Shown here piece after piece: positions 8,157 through 14,470 of a stretch of 24,469 nucleotides of DNA; position 1 is the first letter of the stretch, and each line of letters starts with the position of its first letter. The stretch comes from an uncultured Atopobium sp. (GTDB lineage: Bacteria > Actinomycetota > Coriobacteriia > Coriobacteriales > Atopobiaceae): positions 1 to 24,469 of the forward strand of contig CAKARF010000008.1 in NCBI GenBank assembly GCA_916720465.1, read 5' to 3'. Both the position numbers and the translations under genes were made by a program. The notes beneath the pieces are model-generated. The model was not told where the DNA came from. It made no database searches and worked only from the letters and a program-made list of their open reading frames with translations.

Positions 8157-8350
8157 ATTTTTATTTAAATATTGTTCAAAAATTGCAGGTAAAGCGGTGG
8201 TTTTGTTGCATGTGTTGCGCGTTCAGGAGCATGTCTGGTCGCACGCTCGAGCGCGCGCCTGACCGTGCGCTTGACCGCGTGTGATGCGCAAGGCGAGAAG
8301 TTCTTCTCTTCGAAAATTGCATCTGAATCGCAAGGCTTACATCAAGCGCG

Positions 8351-8467
8351 CCTGATTTCTGCAAAGATTCTGTAACTTTTGCCTGATAACACCAAAGAAT
8401 CTGTGGATTTGCCTGATTTCTGCAAAGAATCTGTATCCAAAACACAGATTCTTTGCACTTTTCAGGC
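8351..8467. repeat. Cluster of four 24-base repeats, one inverted
   Basis: Units related to GCCTGATTTCTGCAAAGAAT plus CTGT occur at 8351-8373, 8381-8404 (diverged) and 8411-8434 in direct orientation, and at 8444-8467 inverted. The last two form a perfect 14-bp hairpin (8421-8434 with 8444-8457, 9-base loop). There is no T-run for a terminator. It could be a repetitive extragenic element or a structured RNA. Confidence 0.7.
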
Positions 8468-8597
8468 GAGCCTTTCGTGACGTGACTTTTGAATCCGAGG
8501 TTAGTTTCACGAGCACTCTCATGGAGCCTGATTTTCTCGCCATGTCTGAACGATTTGCCGGAAAAGTACACCTTGTCTGTGTGATTTGCCGGTTTTT

Positions 8598-8635
8598 CTC
8601 ATCATGTCTGAGTAAATTTACTCAGACATGATGAG
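8598..8635. repeat. Perfect 38-bp palindrome
   Basis: Two 19-base arms meet with no loop at 8616/8617; the outer ends read CTCATCATGTCTGAG and its complement. Preceded by TTTTT on the plus strand. It may be a regulatory dyad, a recombination site or a terminator-like cruciform. It sits 60 bases beyond the dehydrogenase terminator. Confidence 0.8.
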
Positions 8636-8693
8636 CTTTCCAGGCTCGCAATCAAAGCCAATCAAAAAATGGAGAGAGGTAGCTTGGTCGAGC

Positions 8694-8729
8694 AAAAAAC
8701 ACACCTCGGGAGAAACCCCAAGGTGTGTT
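8694..8729 (-). terminator. Rho-independent terminator of the hydroxyacid dehydrogenase gene
   Basis: Arms AACACACCT (8698-8706) and AGGTGTGTT (8721-8729) with additional G-C pairs inside, followed on the minus strand by TTTTTTGC. Lies about 45 bases past the stop codon. Confidence 0.85.
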
Positions 8730-8774
8730 CGGTGTGCACTATTGCCTGGTCGCAGCACGCAGCCTCGCGTCACG

Positions 8775-9743
8775 CTAGTCAATACGAGCGTCTACCTCAA
8801 GCCAGCCGAGCTGCTCGATGTTGCCCTTGACGTGCTCGCAAGACTTGCGCCATGCCTCAATCTCGGAGTCGGAGAGCTCGGGTACAAAGACCTTCTCGAC
8901 ACCATTGGCGCCGATAACCGCAGGAAGTGAAGAGTAGAAGCCAGAAACGCCATACACGTCGTTGAGCAGCGTAGAGACTGGCGTGATCAGCTTGGTGTCG
9001 TGGACAATAGCCTTGATGACCTCGACAGCGCCGTTTGCAATGGAATACTCGGTGCACTGCTTGCCGCTGTAGGTAACGTATCCACCCATACGAGCAGCCT
9101 GCTCAAGCTCTGGAAGATCAAAGGTCTTGCCCGTCTGAGCTGCAACTTCATCGAGAGTGAGGCAAGCAATAGCCACGTGTGACCAGCAAGCAAACATGCC
9201 GTTACCGTGCTCGCCGAGCATCCAAGCGTTGATGCAAGATGCTGGATAACCTGTAGCGCCGGAAAGCGCATGGCGGAGTCGGGCGGAATCCAGCGTGGTG
9301 CCAGAGCCGATGACCTTATTTGGATCAGCGCCAGTCAGATACTGGAGCTCGGTGGTAACAACGTCGCAGGGGTTTGCGATGTTGACCCAAACGCCATCGA
9401 AGCCAGCGTCTGCAATGCGCTTAGCGAACTTCTTGGCCTCGTCAGTAGTGACGAAGAGCTCGCCATCACGACTACCTGCTGCAGCCTCAATGTGGCCAGC
9501 AGCATTAACAATAATATCGCAGCCGGCAAGTTCCTCGTAACGGTCATCTACTTCATAGACACGAGCGGGATGTGGATAAAAAGGCATTGCATCAAGTAGG
9601 TCATTTACCTGTGCTTTACACAGAACTTCGTTTGTATCACTAATAAAGAGCTCGGTAACAAGTCCCTGGTAAAGCAGGGCATTTGCAACGTGAGCGCCGA
9701 CGTGATTAGCACCAATGATGCCAATCTTGCTGATAAGAGCCAT
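8775..9743 (-). CDS. L-2-hydroxyacid dehydrogenase (L-lactate / L-2-hydroxyisocaproate dehydrogenase family)
   Basis: A 322-residue NAD-dependent LDH/MDH-superfamily enzyme reducing a 2-oxoacid to the L-2-hydroxyacid. Visible are the Rossmann loop IGIIGANHVG (7-16), the NAD-selecting Asp in ISD (36), NPCDV (124-128), substrate-binding Arg in LDSARLR (155) and catalytic His in GEHGNG (179). The mobile loop reads AGHIEAAAGSRDGEL (82-95), lacking the QKPGETR pattern of true lactate dehydrogenases, and GEHGNGMF recalls L-HicDH. The substrate may therefore be a branched or bulky 2-oxoacid, although lactate is not excluded. I chose the ATG at 9741-9743 because of AAGGGG upstream; a longer frame to 9857 adds an unrelated hydrophobic leader without a ribosome site. 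Monocistronic. Confidence 0.87.
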   Translation of the reverse strand: MALISKIGIIGANHVGAHVANALLYQGLVTELFISDTNEVLCKAQVNDLLDAMPFYPHPARVYEVDDRYEELAGCDIIVNAAGHIEAAAGSRDGELFVTTDEAKKFAKRIADAGFDGVWVNIANPCDVVTTELQYLTGADPNKVIGSGTTLDSARLRHALSGATGYPASCINAWMLGEHGNGMFACWSHVAIACLTLDEVAAQTGKTFDLPELEQAARMGGYVTYSGKQCTEYSIANGAVEVIKAIVHDTKLITPVSTLLNDVYGVSGFYSSLPAVIGANGVEKVFVPELSDSEIEAWRKSCEHVKGNIEQLGWLEVDARID

Positions 9744-9858
9744 AATCCACCCCTTTATCTCGTCCAAAATTACTGTGTCTGATAGCCTAGCGGTTTTTTG
9801 CATAAACAGGTAACGATACAGAAAGACGAAACAGATTAGATACAACAGTCCACTCAAC

Positions 9859-9887
9859 GTGTCATTAAAACCTGTAAACGGTATAGT
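9859..9887 (+). promoter_or_regulatory. Possible promoter of rlmD
   Basis: GTGTCA (9859-9864) and TATAGT (9882-9887) with a 17-base spacer, 27 bases before the rlmD start. The -10 matches consensus at five of six positions, the -35 at four. Confidence 0.45.
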
Positions 9888-9913
9888 AGTAATCCAAGAT
9901 TCGGAGAGGAACT

Positions 9914-11227
9914 ATGGGATACAAAACACCAACATGCTCTATTGCACGTAGCTGCGGAGGCTGTGAATGGCTTTCGGTCCCCTATCCTATCCAACTTAAG
10001 CGCAAGCAGGCGCAGGTAGAAGAACTTCTCGCCCCGCTGGCAAGCATCAATAACGTAACTATCGAGCCCATCCGCGGAATGGACGAGCCTCTAGCGTATC
10101 GTCATAAGGCAGCGACGCCATTTGCTCCGGGCAAAGGTCGTACGGTTCGCTCCGGTTTCTACGCAAGCGGAACACACAAAATTATTGCTTCAAAGGAATG
10201 CCTGGTAGAAGACGGTCGAGCTCGCGCCATCCTCAACGACGTGGCATATCTTGCCGGTCAGTTCAACATCCATGCCTACCAGGAGGATCGCGGCAAGGGA
10301 GCGCTTCGCCACGGCGTGGTTCGTTGTGGATATGCCACCGATGACGTCATGCTGGTGCTGGTGGTCAATGGTCAACATCTGCCCTGTGAACAGGAGTTTA
10401 TTGCTGCACTTCGCAAGGCGCATCCCGAGCTGACCAGCATCTTTTTGAACGTCAACCAGAAGCGCACCAACGCAATCTTGGGGCGAGAAACCCGTCTGCT
10501 TTGGGGCTCAACGTCTATGAGCGACAAGCTTCTGGACTGCACGTTTGAGATTGGCCCAACCAGTTTCTACCAGACAAACCCCCAGCAAACTGAGGTGCTC
10601 TACCAGCTGGCCATCGACGGTGCACTTGCTGGCTCCGAGCTTGCTGACTCCGAGCTTGCTGACGCCGAGCCCGCCGATACTGCGCAGGCGGGCGCCGCGT
10701 TGACCGGCGCTTCCACTCAGGCAGACGCTTCCGCACAAGCAACCGCTTCCGCGCAAACCAGCAACCTGCGAGTTCTTGACGCCTACTGTGGCACGGGAAC
10801 CATTGGACTTTGCTTGGCACACGCTGCCGAAGCTCAAGGCATCAACCTTCTGCTCACTGGCGTTGACCAGGTTGAAAACAACATTCAGATGGCTCGCAGA
10901 AACGCTCGAAACAATAAACTTGAAGCTGAATTTATCTGCGACGATGCTACTCGCTACATGCAAGCCCTGGCAAAAGACGGCCAGAACTTTGACGTCATTA
11001 TTCTTGACCCACCTCGCGCAGGTTCAACGCCTGCCTTCCTTAAGGCAACAGCTCAACTAGCCCAGAAGAAAATCGTGTACGTGAGCTGCAACGTTGTGAC
11101 GCAAGCTAGGGACCTCAAGGTTCTTCTCGACAGCGGATTTGCCATCGAGCGCGTGACTCCTGTGGACATGTTCCCTCACACCAAGCACGTGGAGACGGTA
11201 GTATTGATGTCCAGGGTGAAGGACTAA
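9914..11227 (+). CDS. rlmD: 23S rRNA (uracil-5-)-methyltransferase, RlmD/RumA type
   Basis: A 437-residue SAM-dependent enzyme making 5-methyluridine in 23S rRNA. Cys8, Cys14, Cys17 and Cys96 follow the CxxxxxCxxC...C pattern that binds a [4Fe-4S] cluster. Also seen are SFYQTNPQQTE (217-227), the SAM motif LDAYCGTGTIG (288-298), DPPRAG (365-370), catalytic Cys392 in YVSCN, and the family end FPHTKHVETVVLMSRV. No TRAM domain precedes the cluster. Residues about 238-284 are a low-complexity Ala/Ser/Asp insert (ELADS repeats) between the helical and catalytic domains. ATG with GGAGAGGAA upstream. Genes of this family are known integration targets for conjugative elements, which fits the debris downstream. 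Whether it is RlmD, RlmC or RlmCD is not decided. Confidence 0.9.
   Translation: MGYKTPTCSIARSCGGCEWLSVPYPIQLKRKQAQVEELLAPLASINNVTIEPIRGMDEPLAYRHKAATPFAPGKGRTVRSGFYASGTHKIIASKECLVEDGRARAILNDVAYLAGQFNIHAYQEDRGKGALRHGVVRCGYATDDVMLVLVVNGQHLPCEQEFIAALRKAHPELTSIFLNVNQKRTNAILGRETRLLWGSTSMSDKLLDCTFEIGPTSFYQTNPQQTEVLYQLAIDGALAGSELADSELADAEPADTAQAGAALTGASTQADASAQATASAQTSNLRVLDAYCGTGTIGLCLAHAAEAQGINLLLTGVDQVENNIQMARRNARNNKLEAEFICDDATRYMQALAKDGQNFDVIILDPPRAGSTPAFLKATAQLAQKKIVYVSCNVVTQARDLKVLLDSGFAIERVTPVDMFPHTKHVETVVLMSRVKD
10971..11005 (+). repeat. 35-bp direct repeat, copy 1 (inside rlmD)
   Basis: Codes for KDGQNFDVIIL just before the DPPR motif of rlmD. An exact 35-base copy lies 1.2 kb downstream at 12182-12216 in the same orientation. 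Flanks are unrelated. Confidence 0.97.
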
Positions 11228-11598
11228 ACAGAATAGAAAAGGCTTGAAATCACGGGATTCCGAAGAACTGCTCCGGTTTGGTCAAATGATTGTAATTCTT
11301 TTTTAGACTGTTTGACAACAGTTCTGACTACTGGAAACATAAGGGTCGTAACTACAGAACTGCTTTTTGCCATATTGAGACTACAGAAATGATAACTTTG
11401 GATTTAATGCCAAAGCCAGGTGATGAAGCTTATTGTATTTTGCGGAATAAGTCTTATTCTTGCATTCGTTTTAACGGTAATTATTCCATTATGGCTATAA
11501 GGTTATGCGTGAACAAAACTCTTTGATTTTCTGTCACAGCAAAGTTGTAAGCATAGTATACGACGACAAAGAATGGAATTTGCTAAGGAGGTAGTTTT
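11228..11598 (+). other. Intergenic DNA with a possible gene relic
   Basis: AT content rises sharply just after rlmD. A plus-strand frame stays open from 11296 to the TGA at 11524-11526 and reads like coding sequence (for example LDLMPKPGDEAYCILRNK), but its first ATG (11389) has no ribosome site. I do not recognise it; it may be the end of a decayed gene. No terminator for rlmD was found. Confidence 0.4.
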
Positions 11599-12099
11599 AT
11601 GGATTATATACGAGCGATTCTGGACGGGATTGCAATAGCTGCAATCTTTAACGGTGCAGTAGCAGTCTTGGTACTTATTAATCCAAGATACTTTTTTGAT
11701 TCTTATCCAAAGGCAATTCAGAAAGCTGCACCTAAACAGATGACAAAAAAGGAGAAAAATATAAATTTCATCATAACAATTGTAATTTGCGGGATTTGTT
11801 TCATGTATTCAATAGCAAGTCTTATACATACAGGCATTTCGGGCTTTTGGAATCTTTTTTGGATGGGATATATTCAGTGGAGCATATTGAACTTAGGAGA
11901 TTTCTTTTTGCTGGATTGTCTGTTATTCCAAGGAAAACATAAGAGTAAGATTGTCATCCCCGGAACAGAGGGGCATCCTGATTATGAGCTCGGCAACTGG
12001 ATGAAGCATTTGGCAATCAAGGAACATTTTGTAGTCACTCCGTTTTTGATCATATCGTTTGTAGCGGCGGTTCAGTCTTTGATTGTTGGAATAGTATGA
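11599..12099 (+). CDS. Integral membrane protein of unknown function
   Basis: A 166-residue protein with about four membrane spans (near residues 10-28, 55-80, 82-110 and 143-166). A basic loop KQMTKKEKN lies between the first two spans and a polar loop KIVIPGTEGHPDYELGNW before the last. No catalytic motif was recognised. The ATG has an excellent AAGGAGGT site eight bases upstream. Codon use is AT-rich and Firmicutes-like, unlike rlmD, which suggests recent transfer. It lies between the two 35-bp copies of rlmD sequence, so it may be cargo of a decayed island. Confidence 0.72.
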   Translation: MDYIRAILDGIAIAAIFNGAVAVLVLINPRYFFDSYPKAIQKAAPKQMTKKEKNINFIITIVICGICFMYSIASLIHTGISGFWNLFWMGYIQWSILNLGDFFLLDCLLFQGKHKSKIVIPGTEGHPDYELGNWMKHLAIKEHFVVTPFLIISFVAAVQSLIVGIV

Positions 12100-12181
12100 A
12101 GATGAATTTTCGGGTCATTTATCTAAATGGATAGTGAGCATTTGTTTGGATACGCTTGAATTCTCATTGCTAGTGCAACAA

Positions 12182-12216
12182 CAAAAGACGGCCAGAACTT
12201 TGACGTCATTATTCTT
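12182..12216 (+). repeat. 35-bp direct repeat, copy 2 (ectopic rlmD fragment)
   Basis: Identical over 35 bases to rlmD 10971-11005. It lies in non-coding DNA between the membrane-protein gene and the EXLDI gene. In the same reading frame a stretch of about 60 codons stays open around it, without a start codon. Confidence 0.97.
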
Positions 12217-12322
12217 AATGATGGAAAGAAAGTCTATCTTGACAAAGTATCTATATATGATTATATTTATATACATACTAACCTTCAGATACAAATTACA
12301 AAAAAAACAAGGAGGTATGGTT

Positions 12323-12829
12323 ATGGCCACAAAAAATATTTATGTTTCAGAAGCAGATCTACACTTATTTGATGATGCTGCCAAGTACGCTGGAAGTGTT
12401 TCTGCCGCTGTGATACAGGCACTTCAGGACTTTCTAAGTGTTCAACGCAACAAAAGCGAAGGATATGACAAGATTGAGCTAAACCTCTATAAAAAAGGGA
12501 TAAGAAGAAAGGTAATGTTCTACGGTATGGAGATTACTCGTGTAGAACGTCCGGTAGACGGTGGAATAAGAATTGACACGATTTATAAAACTGCAAAAGG
12601 TCAGTTTGCGGTGGCAACCAAGGTTCGCAAAGAGCTTCCGAATTGGGCGAAAGGAAATCCACACGTATGGGAAAACCCGCAGTCTTGGTCACATGATTTT
12701 TGGAATCTGGGAGACAGAGTGTTAAACGTATATCCAGACATAGAGAGCCTAAAGGAGAAGGATGCGTATCTTGCCGAGTGCTGCGAATCTTCTCTTTCGG
12801 AAAAGCCTTATGAGTTTTTAGATATTTAG
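12323..12829 (+). CDS. EXLDI family protein
   Basis: A 168-residue protein ending in YEFLDI, the C-terminal EXLDI signature that names the family; its length is also the family norm (about 170). The N-terminus KNIYVSEADLHLFDDAAKYAGSVSAAVIQAL matches the KTIYVSDxDLPLF...AGxxLSAAIxxAL start of the family and looks like a ribbon-helix-helix fold. The middle TIYKTAKGQFAVATK also matches. Function is unknown; the N-terminus suggests DNA binding or dimerisation. Two ATGs lie in frame; I chose 12323 because AAGGAGG (12309-12315) is correctly spaced for it and too close to the ATG at 12317. It is flanked on both sides by rlmD-derived debris. AT-rich, probably acquired. Confidence 0.85.
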   Translation: MATKNIYVSEADLHLFDDAAKYAGSVSAAVIQALQDFLSVQRNKSEGYDKIELNLYKKGIRRKVMFYGMEITRVERPVDGGIRIDTIYKTAKGQFAVATKVRKELPNWAKGNPHVWENPQSWSHDFWNLGDRVLNVYPDIESLKEKDAYLAECCESSLSEKPYEFLDI

Positions 12830-12886
12830 ATTAGGTATAAATACTAGATTCATAGAACTATACCAAGCAAATAATGAGATAGCTTT

Positions 12887-12909
12887 GTGTTTATATATCA
12901 TATAAACAC
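12887..12909 (+). other. AT-rich perfect hairpin after the EXLDI gene
   Basis: GTGTTTATA (12887-12895) pairs with TATAAACAC (12901-12909) around a 5-base loop. No T-run follows. It lies 22 bases before the rlmD 3'-end relic and may be an end structure of a former element or a weak terminator. Confidence 0.45.
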
Positions 12910-12930
12910 TGTGTTCCCATCATAGTGACA

Positions 12931-12969
12931 ACACATGTGGAGTGCGTCGTGGTACTTTCACGGGTTTAG
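12931..12969 (+). pseudogene. Relic of an rlmD/rumA-type gene 3' end
   Basis: Reading from 12931, the codons give T-HVECVVVLSRV-stop, which is the conserved C-terminus of RumA-type methyltransferases (the local gene ends HVETVVLMSRVKD). Identity in DNA to the local gene is only moderate, so it came from a different, diverged copy. Upstream codons do not continue the gene. Such an orphan 3' end is what remains when an integrative element has inserted at the rumA site and displaced the original end. It precedes the alpha/beta hydrolase gene by 30 bases. Confidence 0.72.
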
Positions 12970-12998
12970 GTCAGCGTAACAAATCGAATCGAGCAGCC

Positions 12999-13751
12999 AT
13001 GAAAACGGTTGAATTTGGAAAACAAAATAACGACGTAATCATGCTGCTTCATGGCGGCGGCTTATCTTGGTGGAATTATAAAGCCGAGGCTGAGCTGCTA
13101 AAGAATCGATATCACGTTGTGCTGCCAATCCTTGACGGACATGCAGGTAGTGACAATGATTTTATAAGCATCGAGAAAAACGCAAGTCGGCTCATTTCTT
13201 TTATCGATAAAGAATTTGGAGGCTCGGTTCTCCTTATTGGAGGCCTATCCCTTGGTGCGCAGATTTTAGTTGAAATGCTTACGCAACGAAATTCGATCTG
13301 CCAAAACGCTGTCATTGAAAGTGCATCTGTTATTCCATCTAGGCTGACAAATGCCTTGATTAAACCAATGTTTTCTCTAAGTTATGGCTTAGTGAAAAAG
13401 AAGCGCTTTGCTCAAATGCAATTTGACTATCTTCATATTCGTAAAGATTTATTTGAAGACTATTATCGGGACACGTCACAAATCTCAAAAGAAAACATGA
13501 TTGCATTCTTGGAAGCAAATACATCCTATGAGATAAAGCCCAACCTTCAAGATGTCCACGCCAACATCCATATACTTGTCGGCGAAAAAGAACAGAAAAA
13601 GATGATCCGTTCAGCAGAACAATTGCATAAGGCACTGCCTGGTAGCGTTCTTGAAATAAAGAAAGACTTATATCATGGCGAGTATTCCATCAATTACTCA
13701 GAGGAGTATACAAAAGAACTCCTGGACATGATTTTGCTACATATTAAATAA
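12999..13751 (+). CDS. Alpha/beta hydrolase
   Basis: A 250-residue soluble alpha/beta hydrolase. It shows the oxyanion-side HGGG after a hydrophobic strand (MLLHGGGLSWWNY), the nucleophile elbow GGLSLGAQ with Ser in G-x-S-x-G, and a likely catalytic His in DLYHGEYS near the end. The acid lies probably in the HILVGEKEQ region. Substrate unknown. The frame extends upstream to 12942, but those residues are the relic of an rlmD end and junction DNA, so I start at the ATG 12999 (weak GAGCAG site). The 3' end overlaps the convergent yafQ-like toxin gene by 15 bases. Confidence 0.8.
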   Translation: MKTVEFGKQNNDVIMLLHGGGLSWWNYKAEAELLKNRYHVVLPILDGHAGSDNDFISIEKNASRLISFIDKEFGGSVLLIGGLSLGAQILVEMLTQRNSICQNAVIESASVIPSRLTNALIKPMFSLSYGLVKKKRFAQMQFDYLHIRKDLFEDYYRDTSQISKENMIAFLEANTSYEIKPNLQDVHANIHILVGEKEQKKMIRSAEQLHKALPGSVLEIKKDLYHGEYSINYSEEYTKELLDMILLHIK

Positions 13752-14015
13752 ATCAGCATGACTTCCCGTACGAGAAGCAACAAGTATAAGCTCATCTTCG
13801 TGAATGGCATAAATCAAAAGCCAGTCTGGTTGAATATGGCATTCTCTAAACCCTTGGTAGGGTCCAGTAAGAGCGTGGTCTTTGTGTTTTAGGTCTAAAG
13901 CTTCCCCAGCGCAGAGTTTGTCAAGCACCTCTTGGAGTGGAGATATATCAAGTCCTCGCTTTTTAATGCGCTTGTAATCCTTCCGAAACTTAGAAGTTGC
14001 TTGAAGTTTAAGCAT
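13737..14015 (-). CDS. yafQ: YafQ-family mRNA interferase toxin
   Basis: A 92-residue RelE-superfamily toxin that cleaves mRNA on the ribosome. All key YafQ positions are present: His47 in DHALTG, His60 in RECH, Asp64-Trp65 in QPDW, and His86 and Phe90 in GSHADLF. N-terminal KFRKDYKRIKKRG is the usual basic start. The gene follows the DinJ-type antitoxin with a five-base gap. It appears intact, so the module is probably active. Its last 15 bases overlap the 3' end of the convergent hydrolase gene. Confidence 0.94.
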   Translation of the reverse strand: MLKLQATSKFRKDYKRIKKRGLDISPLQEVLDKLCAGEALDLKHKDHALTGPYQGFRECHIQPDWLLIYAIHEDELILVASRTGSHADLFNM

Positions 14016-14020
14016 ATAAC

Positions 14021-14302
14021 TTAAACCCCTGCATTGAGATCTTTAAACAGCTCATCTGTGGTGTTGTAGGATGTTGCTTGAATTTTACCTGACATGATAT
14101 CGCGTGCTTCTTCCATAGCAGCCAGTGTCTCAGCATTAAACTTTGGGACTTCCACTTTAAAAGGAAGGCCGCGGTGCAAAACGCACTGGCGTAAGAAGAT
14201 GTTTACGGCACTTGACATATCGATGCCGAGTTCTTTAAACAGTTCATTTGCTTCTGTTTTGACATTACTATCGATGCGAATTTGAGTAGGACTTGTTGCC
14301 AT
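14021..14302 (-). CDS. dinJ: RelB/DinJ-family antitoxin
   Basis: A 93-residue antitoxin: an N-terminal ribbon-helix-helix (TQIRIDSNVKTEANELFKEL, then GIDMSSAVNIFLRQCV with the family's LPF after it) and a toxin-binding C-terminal tail ending LFKDLNAGV. It neutralises the YafQ toxin encoded just downstream and should repress the operon. I start at 14302 because AAAGGAG lies upstream; a longer frame to 14353 has no ribosome site and would include the promoter. Confidence 0.93.
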   Translation of the reverse strand: MATSPTQIRIDSNVKTEANELFKELGIDMSSAVNIFLRQCVLHRGLPFKVEVPKFNAETLAAMEEARDIMSGKIQATSYNTTDELFKDLNAGV

Positions 14303-14324
14303 AGTATCAGCTCCTTTTAAGGTG

Positions 14325-14353
14325 ATTTTGATACAAATGGTATACGTTGTCAA
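14325..14353 (-). promoter_or_regulatory. Promoter of the dinJ-yafQ operon
   Basis: On the minus strand a perfect -35 TTGACA (14348-14353) is followed after 17 bases by CAAAAT (14325-14330). The spacer contains GTATAC and a small ATAC/GTAT dyad, a possible antitoxin site. Confidence 0.55.
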
Positions 14354-14415
14354 GCAATAAACAGATGTATTCTCGATTTGTTTTGTTTGTCCGACGTTAT
14401 TTCTTCAAAAAACTC

Positions 14416-14446
14416 TTGACTATAACGCAACGTAATACTTTAGACT
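14416..14446 (+). promoter_or_regulatory. MerR-type promoter with 19-bp spacer
   Basis: TTGACT (14416-14421), a 19-base spacer and TAGACT (14441-14446). The spacer carries the dyad TATAACG-CAA-CGTAATA with one mismatch. The over-long spacer with a dyad inside is the hallmark of MerR-family promoters, and the MerR gene starts 24 bases downstream, so autoregulation is expected. Confidence 0.8.
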
Positions 14447-14470
14447 TCAAACAGCTTAGGAGGTGAGATT

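Larger units (their letters stand above)
8157..8693. other. Repeat-rich intergenic region between the SPFH operon and the dehydrogenase gene
   Basis: Over 500 bases without a credible gene. It holds a GC-rich patch (8215-8290), a cluster of 24-base repeats (8351-8467), two copies of GATTTGCCGG (about 8550 and 8583) each near a CATGTCTGA word, and a 38-base perfect palindrome (8598-8635). Minus-strand ORFs here are rich in repeated residues and lack a ribosome site. Confidence 0.65.

Noticed and set aside
8351..8467. Repeat cluster that might be a short CRISPR array
   Set aside because: Units are diverged, separated by only 6-9 bases, one is inverted, and no cas gene is present.
9744..9857. 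Extended N-terminus of the hydroxyacid dehydrogenase
   Set aside because: The added hydrophobic residues precede the family start, no ribosome site lies before 9857, and a strong one precedes 9743.
12134..12322. Longer N-terminus for the EXLDI protein including rlmD-derived codons
   Set aside because: The family begins at the ATKNIYVS segment and a perfect ribosome site precedes ATG 12323; the upstream part is debris in another frame of rlmD.
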